This document shows, piece after piece, positions 19,191 to 30,530 of a DNA stretch of 64,000 nt. The stretch is taken from contig JAZGTN010000150.1 in assembly GCA_037783415.1 (NCBI GenBank), forward strand, positions 3,224,001 through 3,288,000. Direction: 5' to 3'. The translations under genes and the position numbers were made by a program. This DNA comes from Leptasterias polaris. Lineage: Eukaryota; Echinodermata; Asteroidea; Forcipulatida; Asteriidae. The notes below the pieces were generated by a model. The model saw only the letters and a list, made by a program, of their open reading frames with translations, was not told the DNA's origin and did no database searches. Numbering within the stretch: position 1 is the stretch's first letter; every line of letters begins with the position of its first letter.

Positions 19191-21616
19191 TTGAAAGAAT
19201 GTTTTATTATTTTACAGATTTAATTCAATATTATAGTGTATACCTTATTTCTATATATTATTACCAAACATTTTGCGTAAAATACATCTACTCGTTTTCA
19301 TTGCCACTAAACGGCGTGGATTGTCGTAATCGATTGTTACGGGTATGCAATTGCAATAAACGACCATATAGCACTGGTCAAACGGGACGATTATGACCGT
19401 CTTTCCTTGCACTGTACCACACGTCGGTTGTTTGTCTAAGTTGAGTGCACAACTCTTCGCAAGAAGAGTCAAGTTAACAGCGCATGCACTGTAATCGTTA
19501 CCTGAGCTTCCAGTTAACAAGCTTGCGCTTCGGGAGCCCAATATTAAGCAATAGTGAGCCCAAAGAGGTCTAGATATCGTTGACCTATGTGGACATACAC
19601 TGTACTACACATGGATTCTGGCTTTGTGGCGACAACAGATTAATTGTCTATACATGCATGAAGGGCAGGGAGTCCTGGGGACACTTCTCTGATGACACCA
19701 GTGCCCGAAACACCACTAGACAATGAAGAAGGAGCAGTTTGCAACAGCTAATTCTTTGTTTTGTACACGCAGGCTTGTTCTCTATTTGCACAGATCCTCC
19801 ATATGCGTGTAGAGCCTCGACTTCATGCTTCATTTGTATTGTATATTTGTATCTGTTTGGATAAAAGTGTTATAACATTACCGTCACAATACAGAGCTAT
19901 ATAATGCTTCTATTCATTGCTGTCTCAAAGTCGAGGCTCTACACGCAAATGACTGACCGTGAAAAGGGCGAATACTATAGCGGCATCACAAATTCAAACA
20001 TCCCCCTACACTAGCTGAGCAGTTTTGCAACGTGCATTCAGGGCCACCGTGACACACGGCTTCACGTTGACATTATCCCCGATTAGTCGTCAACTAATGT
20101 TAACATAAAACCCGAAGAAGGCCATCCTGAGAATCTTGTATACATAATGACTGGTATGACTATTCCAATTACATCTAAACAAAAACACTAATTAAACCCG
20201 TCATTTCCATTTCACATGATCTACTGAAATTGAAAAAGGTTCAGTACCGACTGCATAGAGGGCCGGAAAACTATCTTCATATTGTACGCCATTGGTAAAC
20301 AATACTACGACTGAAACCATTAGTGATTGAGTAATTGAGTAATACTGTTTGACAACCCAAATTTATATAAAACAAACATTTCATCAGAAATGAACACTGA
20401 TACATAATTATTATGATATACTTCTGGTAATGAAACCAAGGATGCCTCGTTAGTGAACTTTACCACTTCAAAGAAGCCGCACCATAGCTAGACCTACTAC
20501 AGTTTACAAAGAAACTCACTCCATAACTCCGTCCAACATTAGTAATTTTCGGTACAACCAATAGAATATACCAAAAACTCGGCAAAATCAGACTCTATAC
20601 ATTATAATACCATCTCATCAAACAAAGATTGCTACCGTTACTCCCTGGTATCTGAGAAGAATACCTATCTGAGAAGAATACCAATCTGGGACTCCCGCCA
20701 CGAGTTAAACCATCCCCTGACACCAATATTATTATTAAGTCACTCCTTGAAAATATTAAACTCGAAATAGGAGCTGCTTGCATGAGGGTCTGCACGTTTA
20801 TAGCCCAGTGGCGGCGGTTTGTGCAGTAAAGACAAGACAAGACAAGACAGTCAATGTAGCTCGAATGCCTGAGGAAACCTGTAAACTAGAGTGATTAGCC
20901 TTTCCCATGAAATATTTTAATTACATGTACGCATGCGTGAAGACATTATTGTTTGGCACACGCCATAGAGTTGTCCACACGGCAGAGGCACAAACGCGTA
21001 TTGAGTCACGCCACCACACGAACCAAAACGCGCGATGCGCAATTTACACATTTCACGAAAAGGGTGTATTACTCATGATGATTATAGTGATGTTAAAAAA
21101 CTAATAAATATGATGCAATATCCAGTTAACTTTGCAGAGTTATGAGGATTATATGCTTTCGATGAACATGTACATCTAGCCATTATATCAGAGCATACTG
21201 ATCGAAACATCGATTTGGCAAACCACTTGTTCTTTTCTGAACCACCTCTTGAACTCATTCAGAGATTATTACATGGCAATAACGCAAGCCTTATTAGACT
21301 AAAAATCTTATCTGAGCTATGAGCTAAGATATTATATACGGTTTAACCAACCAGTAACCATGAGTTGACAGACCATTACCAACCAAGCCAATCAAATCCC
21401 AACTGCGTTTTGTTTTTTTCTTTCTTTTTATTCTGATCTAGGACTGCCCTAGGAAACTCATCATGTTTTCTATGGAATCATGGCATATCACATGACCAGT
21501 ATCCAAACATTTGGTTGTCGAGTTACCAATAATTGTGTTGGATTTTGAATACAAAACGAAGAATCCTAGTAAAGCATTCAAGAGCGCTTGTGATTCAAAG
21601 ACCAATACATTGTGGC
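19191..21616. other. No gene recognised; contains an inverted repeat and a GACAA repeat
   Basis: Apart from the 19-bp inverted repeat at 19805-19946 and (GACAA)4 near 20827, only short reading frames are present. The minus frame at 20595-20840 (81 codons) has no recognisable motif. Confidence 0.4.
19805..19946. repeat. Perfect 19-bp inverted repeat with a 104-bp loop
   Basis: GCGTGTAGAGCCTCGACTT (19805-19823) is exactly complementary to 19928-19946. It could be the ends of a 142-bp mini-element or a stem-loop in a transcript. No target-site duplication is obvious. Confidence 0.75.
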
Positions 21617-22038
21617 GTGTCGTGGCCGAGCGGATAAGAGCACCGAACTCAAGCTCTGGTGTTTCTGATCAGCAGAGTGTGGGTTCGAATCCCAGTCGTG
21701 ACACTTGTGTCCTTAAGCAAGACACTTAACCACATGCTTCGTCCTTCGGATGGGACGTTAAGCCGTAGGTCCCGTGTGTTGTGTAATGCACGTAAAAGAA
21801 CCCAGTGCACTTATCGTAAAGAGAAGGGGTTCGCCCCGGTGTTCCTGGTTTGATTGGCTGCATATTGCGCCACAGCACCTTGTAAACCATTACATGGTGC
21901 TATGCAAAGAAATAGGTCTCATACTTCAACACGTAACTCCACATATACCTTGTAGGAAAAATACTAAGCGCTATGAGACACCCATCGGGAGTATAAAGCG
22001 CTATATAAGAACTGCGTATTGTTATAATTATTATTATT
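21617..22038 (+). mobile_element. SINE with a tRNA-Leu-like head
   Basis: The head (21617-21704, 88 nt) has a perfect A box TGGCCGAGCGG (21623-21633) and B box GGTTCGAATCC (21682-21692). It has a Leu-type long variable arm and a CTCAAGC anticodon loop that suggests CAA, but the anticodon stem is mismatched, so it is not a working tRNA. The body contains CTTCGTCCTTCGGATGGGAC and TGCACGTAAAAGAACCCAGT. The tail is AAAGCGCTATATAAGAAC followed by a TTATTATTATT run. The order of head, body, and LINE-like tail with a short repeat is classic for polymerase III SINEs. The several reading frames across it are shadows. Confidence 0.85.
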
Positions 22039-24426
22039 CAAGTCAACGTACGGCGTTTACAAACTTGGTTGCCACAGAATGTGGTGTCGGAAGTGCATTT
22101 TCCTTATGTGTTTTCCCCCATATGGGTTTTTGCGGAGTTGTTGCCTTATTTTGCGTACTCAGCGAGTACCGATGGGGCTCTTTGTATTAACGCATGGGTA
22201 GCATTTATTCTTAGTGTTTGCTTCACAAAATATGCCAAGGTTATGGTGATTTAATATTTTTTTTTTTTTTTTTTTAAGATTAGTAAAAGTTTGAGTGGTG
22301 TATTATCAGCTGCGCCTTGACACAGCAGGTATAGGAGAACGATCTCCTTTGTTGCTGGACGAGGCACTCATTGATATCATGTGGTTAAATTCAGAAAATA
22401 GTATATAGGTACATAGTAAAACAAGCAAGTAATCATTAAATTTGAGTGGGATAGTATTTTTATCAGAAGAAATCCTTTATAACATTTTGGGCATACCCTG
22501 GGTAAAGAAATTTGACAAGTATATAAAACAAAATCTTTAAAATGCACAAGTTTTAAAGATTGCGTGGAATATACAGTATGCTTTTTCTTACACCTAGGTT
22601 CAGAGAAGCAAATCATGGTCACGTTTCTGCACAAGGACACAAGTGAAACAGTTGTTTCTTAAATTATTATACGGTTTAGTATTCGACCGCAGTTCCAACC
22701 CACACTCCCATGACTAACATGCCATCAGAACTTGATTCCAAAGTGCTAGGCAACTGGACCACGGCACGACCTAATGAACTGCGAAATCCTTTTAACTATT
22801 CACTAAATTAGTTGGCTTTCATTTATCTGAGCTATGGTTCAAGACATATAAAGCTATAATACTATACAGACAGTCACCTGAATTCCTTGTACTTTTTTGA
22901 AGTCTCTTTAAGGAGCAGTGTATTTTTACATCATTCAACTCTGCCAGTTTTCTAAATGCGTTTTGCAATTCAATAGTATGACTTACTCATCAAGTTTACA
23001 TGAATGTTTTCCAAAAAGATTAAACGCGAACTTGAGTTGAGAGTAGTTTCATGAACTGGATATGCGTAAGCAATCATCGAGTGTTCATTAACGTAATCTC
23101 ATCACATGGGAACACATGGGACTACTATATAATTGTCAGACCGCATCTTCGTGGAAGCAATTTCAGTGATTCAAATTGCATTTAAAACTGCTCAACTTTG
23201 GTTACCTCTGGCATACTGAACAGTTAAAAGATCAAAAGCAGCCTGTAAAAGGGCTTGAAGATTTTCTTTTGTGTATACAGCAATTTTTGCCTATAGACTC
23301 CTGGCGAGGTCGATGACCCCAGTGCTCATATACCGTCAGCGAAATTCGGCTCGTAGGAGTTTTGTCAAGAGGCAAATGTTCTCAGGCAAAAAGGAAACAA
23401 ATAACAAGTTCTGTAGGCCAAGGGGCACTTTGTTTGATACCATCTTTTGGTACTATCCCTCAGTTTTTGCCTGGAACTGGTAGAAGAAAGTTGCAGAAAA
23501 CAAATTCCACGCTTGCGTAAATCCGTATTTCATGATGGATAAGCAATAATGACTTAAGTCTTAAGTAGGACTTTTAAACTTTGCGTGGTGAAGTTACAAT
23601 CAAGTGAGGTTTGCGTAGACACCATGTATAAAATAAATCTCTTTATGAGCAGTGGTGGTTCTGTGAAAAACCAGTGGTTTTAACAACTGTTGCTGACTCA
23701 CTACTCATATCACTCAAGGATGTCTCGGTAGTCACAAGCACATTATTATGTACAATTCACAGAACCATAAACACTAAAGCTCGTAATAATATACTGAAAT
23801 TCGGTATTGAGCATGTACACAGAGAACAAAAGGAAGTTATCGCAAACCAGTTTTGCTTGCCAGAATAAGACTATCAGTAAAATTAGCTGCAATCCCCTCT
23901 GACTTTAGTTCCCCACCTTATCCTTATCAAGCATTTGTGATGGAATATATTCTACTGGGCATGAAGTGGCTCCGTGTAATTGCCATGTGTCCGCAGAGAG
24001 CGCACGGTGGCCGATAATCTTCATTAGTAATTATCTTCTGAGCAAATATTTATGACTAAAAAGCAACTTTGACATTTTACTCATTATTTATTTAGCCTAA
24101 TGCTGCGTCCATCTTTATCAGCTTATCATAGTGCAGCAGCTCTAAAAAAATACAGTCTTGCATAAAGTCCCACCCCCTGAATTGACCGCGTGGGTTAGTG
24201 TGGTTACCAAAATGGCTGGGTAACAATTCGACAAACTAGACTTGCCAAGAAGATTTGAATTTTGTAAATTGTAACTGTTTACTTATAGTTAATATACAGA
24301 AGGTAAAAGTACGCAACGCACTATGCTTGGTAAGAAATTAATGCATTTGCTTGTATTATTTATAAGTTGGAAATAGACATAAGGTAGCATCGTAAAAAGT
24401 GCAATGAGTTGAGTGTACCAAGAGGC
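22039..24426. other. No gene or element recognised
   Basis: The stretch contains a T-run (22256-22277) and many short reading frames, none recognisable. I see no inverted-repeat element. Confidence 0.4.
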
Positions 24427-24490
24427 AATTTTATCACATTGACGAGACGGTGCTAAAATCTCACCGGCTGTTCCATGAGTGGAGGCATGC
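24427..24490 (+). repeat. Diverged repeat, copy 1 (pairs with 25240-25305)
   Basis: TATCACATTGACGAGACGGT, then GCTAAAATCTCA, then CCGGCTGTTCCATGAGTGGA corresponds to TGTCACCTTGACAAGACAGT, then GCCGAAACATCA, then ACTGCTGTTCTATGGGTGGG at 25240. Both copies are followed by a GAGAGTTAAAA word, at 24571 and 25182 respectively. Confidence 0.55.
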
Positions 24491-24585
24491 ATAATGAAGC
24501 CAGGGACGAGCATTCGTTACATACACATGGATTTTGGGTTCATTAATGTCAATTTGAAATCTGGACTTTTGAGAGTTAAAATCAC

Positions 24586-24958
24586 TTAAAGGCCCTGTAC
24601 ACTATTGGTAAGATCGAAAAACACAAATGTTCACAGATTCACACATAACTTACATGATTTAAAGTAAGTAATGGTAGAAAGGGTTCCTTAAAATATTTCT
24701 GCCTAAAATGCTATCGTTTCTGAGAAATGAGTAAAACAATAGTTTTTATCGCGCGCGATAATAAACTCGATGTTGGAAAAACAGAACACACATAAGGTCT
24801 CTTTTCACTATTTTCTCGTGACCTCGATGACCAATTGAGCTCAAATTTTGACAGGTTTGTTATTTCATGTATGTGGTTGATTACACAAAACATGAACACT
24901 GTCTGTGATTATTTTGTCAGCTCTGCCAATCCTGTATAATACCTTTAAGTAAAATAAT
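24586..24958. mobile_element. MITE family D, copy 2, flanked by TTAA
   Basis: TTAA|AGGCCCTGTACACTATTGG at the left faces an inverted relative ending ATACCT|TTAA at the right (24955-24958). The interior aligns with the copies at 3702 and 55379 (ATGTTCACAGATT, GAGAAATGAGTAAAACAATA, GTGACCTCGATGACC, and a CAGGTTTGTTATTTCATGTA segment). The TTAA target is typical of piggyBac- and Kolobok-type transposases, so the element is probably moved by one of these. No coding capacity. Confidence 0.8.
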
Positions 24959-25239
24959 ACATGATTGCAATCCTATAACTTTGGGCTTCATTGAATATTA
25001 CACGTCCAGCCAGATACATTACTTTTAAAAAATTTATTATTTTTAAGGTTTATTAAAAAAAACACTGCTCATGTCAGCCTGCCAGCTGAAAAAAAAATAT
25101 ATAATTAAAATATATCAATTGACAATGAGTCCGATATGTAAATGGATGCCTGTAGCCATGAAGACATAATTAAAAGTAATTTGAGAGTTAAAAGTAAACC
25201 AATACAAAATCACAATTTTTTGTGTGAAAGATGTAAGTT

Positions 25240-25305
25240 TGTCACCTTGACAAGACAGTGCCGAAACATCAACTGCTGTTCTATGGGTGGGGAGCGTCTC
25301 TAAAA
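25240..25305 (+). repeat. Diverged repeat, copy 2
   Basis: See the copy at 24427-24490. Family D copy 2 sits between the two copies, so they may be halves of a duplicated older segment. Confidence 0.5.
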
Positions 25306-25499
25306 CGTTTACACTGAGTTTTGTCTTTTAAATCGCCACTGACAAACTTTTATGGCTTAATCAGTGTCCTGCGTGCATAAAAATACCCCTTCTTCATGGT
25401 AACTCAACACCACAAAAAGTTTGGTATGGGGACAAAGCCAAATACATCAATTCAATTAAGCAAAAACTAGACGTTTTGTTATTTTATTATTATGATTTT

Positions 25500-25552
25500 T
25501 TTATATATATATATATATATTTTTTTTTATTATTATTTTTTTTTGGGGGGGG
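25500..25552. repeat. Low-complexity (TA)n, T-run and G-run
   Basis: A TATA dinucleotide run of about 20 bp is followed by T, TTA and G runs. It is useful only as a polymorphic marker. Confidence 0.85.
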
Positions 25553-25904
25553 TTGGTTTTCCCATTTACTGGGGCAGCAAATTTGTACAGAGCACAGCTA
25601 ATAAATAATTTCTGCGTTTTATAAAGCTCGTACAGCTGAACTTGACATAGAGAGAGGTTTTCGCGTTAGTCGGATCATGGTTTGTATAGCCCCACGGTCT
25701 GATAACTTACAACATTAAATGTTGACAATAATATTGTTAATGGTAGCACTTAAAGACCAACTAAATACGAAAACCTGAATGAGCTTTTGTAGCAACAACT
25801 ACTGCAATGAAGGGGACAATCTTTACGTATACAGTCTTAATACACATGTCTACAACTTGTATGTAAGATGAACTTGAAAGCGGTATAAATAAGTAACTAA
25901 ACGT

Positions 25905-26300
25905 TTAAAGGCACAGTACACGTTTGGTAATGACTCTGAAAATTAATGGCAATAAAAACTTACTTGGTAAGAAGTACAGCAGCTTTGGGTAGTATAGTGA
26001 ATTTTGAGAAACTTTTAACTTCGAAGTAATACGGTTATGGAAAAATATATCACTTTTTATTCCCCAAAATTTGAATCTGAGAAGCGTTTCTGTCAGAAAC
26101 GCTTCTCAGACTGTGTATTCCTATGGGGAATATTCTTCATGCCTGGAAATATTCGCTCCGGTTTTTCGGTGATATCTCAAAAACGCGACCACCTTTTGAA
26201 GTGAATTTTTCACAGGTTAGTTTTATTGTATGTACCTACATTTATATAGGATTAACACAATCAGTAGGCTCCAATTACCAAACGTATGAAGCACATTTAA
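25905..26300. mobile_element. MITE family E, flanked by TTAA, with a central perfect palindrome
   Basis: TTAA|AGGCACAGTACACGTTTGG at the left and the inverted TTGGTAAT-type end at 26270-26300 close on TTAA (25905-25908 and 26297-26300). The ends are related to family D but the interior differs. At its centre TCTGAGAAGCGTTTCTG (26076-26092) is repeated inverted at 26094-26110 with a single base between. I recognise this general layout from very abundant echinoderm MITEs. No coding capacity. Confidence 0.85.
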
Positions 26301-27130
26301 AGCAATATTATGTCATTGCATTTTATTCACCTATACGTTGATTGCACGTACATAGTAGTGGGAGTGACCGTTGATCATTCAAACCATCACTGTTGTCACG
26401 TTCCCATTATATATTACGCGTAACAGTCACACTGATTTTCATTGCACAAACTTGGCGCCAGACGAGACACCCATCCTCTTTTTAGCAACTGTATTAAAAA
26501 GGGGGGGGGGACACCTCAATATTGCTTCAACATCATAAAAGTCCACGTACATCGTGCAAACACGAAGAGGGAAAAAGAGCTTACACACTGTACCATACTG
26601 ACGCCTATTTTTATGCACAGTATCCCGTTACGTTGGCATTCTTAGTGCGCCAACAGCTCAATTCAGAGCTCAGAATGTAGTACAATCCGGAGTTTTGTTA
26701 CAAAATATGGCACCTTTTCACCGTCAGAGACCTACTTCAGCTATTTTATGAGGACGTGTGCACACGTTGCAATTTTCTGCGGGTTGTTTGTTAGCACTAG
26801 CCATTGTCAGTAGCACGTACTGCATTATTGTTGTTCTTTTGCTCGTGGATTTTTGTTAATACTAAACCCACATACACGAGTCTACAATTGCATTTTTTGC
26901 AACCTAACACTCTGTTCTGTTGTGGGTCAGTAAGGGGTTTAGGAAGCGGGTGATCTCATACATTCATATATTATTACATCCTGTCCTTTTCCCTTTTGTG
27001 TCTATTTATCGCATTCTTGTTTGATATTCTTCTCTGACAGATAACAGCCTGCTTCCCAAAGAACCGCCAAAACTTAAAAGTTGTAAGAACCGTAAAAGTT
27101 GCTCGTGGTTACTTTTCACGGGTGAAAATT
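26301..27130. other. No gene or element recognised
   Basis: Short reading frames and a G10 run near 26503 only. Confidence 0.4.
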
Positions 27131-27240
27131 GAAGCAGTTCCAGGTCCCGGGGGCCTGACCACTTACTGGGTCAGTGTGACCCAGAATCTGTGTCAAATTA
27201 AACCGTTTATGTGTGTTTTGACAATTTCACTTTTCTGTGT
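27131..27240. mobile_element. MITE family B, copy 2 (fragment)
   Basis: CCAGGTCCCGGGGGCCTGAC, then TGGGTCAGTGTGACCCAGAA, then TCTGTGTCAAATTAAACC matches the interior of other family B copies. Termini are missing. The perfect palindrome GGTCAGTGTGACC lies at 27169-27181. Confidence 0.7.
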
Positions 27241-28066
27241 CAACTACAAAGTTTCATGCTGGAAGCCAGTAAAAGCATAAAGAGCATTAATCGAAACTGT
27301 ATCATTTTGAGGGTATTGTTTTTAATTATTCTTCGGTGTATTGGAATATAGTCGACTATATACTCAATGTTGATGAATCGATAACATTGATTATTTTGAA
27401 TGCAAACCGAATAAAGACATATGTATATATTACACAATATTGTGGAAGATTTATGGTTATCAAAGGGAATTCAGACCTGTGTTTTTTGGAAAATTTCATT
27501 CAATCATGTTTACACCATTGGCTTAATACATTTTTATTTCACATGAGAATTTTTAAAGAAGATTAACGTCCGTACTAAGAATAGAATAGCGTTTTGCAAT
27601 TGTATTAATGGTCCTTTCCAGAACCTTATATATATTTATTTATATATTCATATAGGCCTATATATATATGTTTTGCTCCCACTCAAGTCCAGGTCAAGGC
27701 TCTGCAATCACATTTATAATTAAAACATAAAAAGGACGTGATAATGAATTCGATTGAGTCGATTGAGAACTCGAATTCGATTTTGGAAAACAGGGAAAAA
27801 TTTCCAATTTATCACAATTCCCTTCGTCCAATAGAAGAAAAAACCGTATGGTGCATACACTGAAACCCTGACTGCTGTTTGTGTTGGTCGAGTCTTTCCT
27901 CCTGAGATTAGAAGGTTGGTTAATTGTGGGGGTATTTTGAGATACGCCGAAACGAACCATGTTTCCTCAAAATAGTATATCACCTATTAGAAGCAAAGGT
28001 CACTCCCATGTTTATAGAACATTTTTGTTAAGGTATACAATTATTTGAATGGCTTGGTAAATAATG
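27241..28066. other. No gene recognised
   Basis: AT-rich, with overlapping short reading frames (for example minus 27694-27960 and 27720-27983) that resemble nothing known. Confidence 0.4.
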
Positions 28067-28239
28067 TACGGAAGCGTATGTTATCATTGATTTCTGTGTT
28101 TCTTAGATATGTTATCTTTGAGTTCTGTGTTTCTGACAAATATAACTCTGAAAACCGTAATAACTAGTGTATGATTCTGTGTTTCAATGATAAATTATTT
28201 CGGTAACACAGTAACATGATGGTTATATACGCTTCCGTA
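28067..28239. mobile_element. MITE family F, 173 bp
   Basis: The ends TACGGAAGCGTAT (28067-28079) and its exact complement ATACGCTTCCGTA (28227-28239) leave TA at both outer positions. Three copies of TTCTGTGTTTC lie inside. The end word CGGAAGCGTAT also starts the fold-back element at 17404, so the two may share a transposase. Confidence 0.75.
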
Positions 28240-28600
28240 ACAATGACAGATTCTTATAATGGAAAAAACAATTACCGTACACAAGGCCAGAGTGCCCTCG
28301 AAATTGGGCAATACAAAGACAATATAGACATTTTATCAAGATAATGTCGTGAGTCGTGTATTATATTTTGTCTTAAATTGTCCAGAAATGTAGATGTTGC
28401 ATTCCAAAACTAGTATGTCATCTGACCGAACAACCGAGTCTATGCTTTCGTATTTAAAAACCTGTAATCCTAAATTCTGGATTTAATGATATATAGTTGT
28501 TTTTATTCACCAGCAGATGTACCCCCGTTTCTATAATAACGATAATAAGATATCATGAAAGACAAAAAATTAAAATAATCTATCAAATTATTCATATCTG

Positions 28601-28822
28601 CACTCTTAAAACTCCCGGGTTTGAACTGACCCGGTATCCGATTCCAAGGGAAGCCCGACTCATTTCCGGGTCAGGCTGGCCCGGAATTTTTTTTTTAACT
28701 CGTGTTCTGAGTAATTTTGACCATATTCTATGACACAGATTAGGGTCATACTGACCAAAGATTTGGTCAGGCCCCACGGGAGCAGGATCTTGATCAATGT
28801 TCACCCGGATGTTAAAAGAGTG
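28601..28822. mobile_element. MITE family B, copy 3
   Basis: It starts CACTCTTAAAACTCCCGGGT and ends GTTAAAAGAGTG. The interior holds ATTTCCGGGTCAGGCTGGCC and GGGTCATACTGACC. Perfect GGTCATACTGACC is at 28744-28756. Confidence 0.85.
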
Positions 28823-30349
28823 TGTGGATGGGTTTAGTTCAATCGTGCATGTAAAAGAGCTCTCATCTCCCTATAAACATATTCTGCCTCTCAATTGGTC
28901 TTTCAGCAAATGTATTTATTTTTCAATTAAGTTTAATTCTAGTTTTATGTTTTGATTCTCTATGGTTTGATCCAAACTTTCTGTCCGTGTGTTCGTGTCA
29001 CTGTTCCCGCTGTGTGTCTGTCTGTTCATCAGGCATCTGGCAACAAGTATTGACGTCAAGAATTAGATGCCTTCGTAAATACCCAGTTCGCATTAAACTC
29101 AGGCCCGTCGGAGCCCCCGCCCCCCCCCCCCCCCCCCCCCGAAAAGAGTCCGCCAAAATCAAAGCAAGAAAAAAATAATATATAAAACTCTGAACAACAA
29201 GTTTGCTCCTTGGTCTATTTTGTTTATTGTCGTAAATATATGACATTTATAACATAAAATATTATACAGATGTAAATAGAGGACGCAATGGTGAGCAATA
29301 TGCAGAAATAATATTGATGGAAAGCTGTTTTCAACTTTCAGATATATAATTACCAATATAATAGCGCAAACATTTTGCAAATTACAAGTTACAAATATAC
29401 AAATTACTGAAGAGGACACATTCCCCTCATAAACCCTCTGCGTTGCGGCGCAACGGGCGCTTACGCACCAAAGTACATTTTTTATTGCATTCGCCCCCCC
29501 CCCTAAAAAAATAAAGTAACAATAATACATGACTAATTGAATAGATAAATGAATAAAATAAAAATATTTTTTTTAAAATTTATTCTTCATTTGGTATGAA
29601 AACAATTGGGATTTTGAATTTAATTGAACTGAAATGTATTCAATAACGTCCTTGATGGGCAAGAGGTAAGGCAATTAATTTGTGTGTTTTTTTCTTGTTG
29701 AATATATCTAGACTAGCGAGCAAAATGTCTTTGTTTTAGAAAAACCGATTCGTCTCACGTTCACTGTCTTGTAATTAGTCCCAAGGACCGATTTAATGCG
29801 ATTCAGATGTTGACAAGGTCTTAGACTGTCACAAGCAAAAATAAATGCTTGCTTACACAATCTCTTAAAAGACAATTAGCATGCTCAGTTGACGATGTGT
29901 CCGTAAATTAAATAGACCATTTAATTTAAATAGAGATTATCACAAGGTGATTCCCATAATAATGCTTTCAGGTTGTGAAAACAAATTGCCGTTGAGTGAC
30001 AATGGCGTTGACCGTGACATTTATAATTCATTCAATGCACGTGCCATCTTTGCCAACCGAGAAGAAAGAATCAAATTAATAACATACAGAGATAGGGGGG
30101 ATTATGAAATGAAGGATTCGGTAGCCTTCCCTCGCGAGGAATGGGAGGTGGGGTGGTGGAATTCAAACATTTCAGACAATCGAGATCCAGGCCTACAATT
30201 TCACGGTGCTGCTGAATCTTGGTGAATGAATTGTTCCGGGCCTTGACAAATTTCGACATGAACTTGGGTTTAAGCTCCGTGAGTTATTTTGAAAACGTGC
30301 ACTTTCGGTATTGGCCTTCAAGCAGGCGAACGAAACCTAAGCCGGAGCA
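28823..30349. other. No gene recognised; long C tract
   Basis: A C21 run (29120-29140) and a C9 run near 29493 interrupt AT-rich sequence. Reading frames across them (for example 28987-29178) are artefacts of the runs. Nothing else is recognised. Confidence 0.45.
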
Positions 30350-30530
30350 AACTCTCAAAAAAACTCCCCGGTCAGAATCAAGGGTGATTTTTTTTTAAAC
30401 TCTGGCTCTGCGTCATTATACAAAGTATCGGGTCAGTTTGACACAATTTCTGGGTCAAACTGACCCAGATATGGGTCGGCCCCCTGTGACCTGGAATCCG
30501 GGTCCATTCCGACCCGGCAATTTTCAGGGT
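30350..30530. mobile_element. MITE family B, copy 4
   Basis: It starts AACTCTCAAAAAAACTCCCC and contains GGGTCAGTTTGACAC, TGGGTCAAACTGACCCAGAT and CCTGGAATCCGGGTCC. Perfect GGTCAAACTGACC is at 30453-30465. The right terminus has decayed. Confidence 0.8.

Noticed and set aside
21617..21704. Functional tRNA-Leu gene
   Set aside because: The anticodon stem has mismatches and the sequence continues into a SINE body and repeat tail.
21511..22254. Overlapping + strand ORFs of 61-138 codons
   Set aside because: They lie across the tRNA-Leu-like SINE, whose polymerase III boxes and tail explain the sequence. SINEs do not code for protein.
28987..29246. ORFs with polyproline or polyglycine runs
   Set aside because: They are produced by a C21 homopolymer and have no other coding signal.
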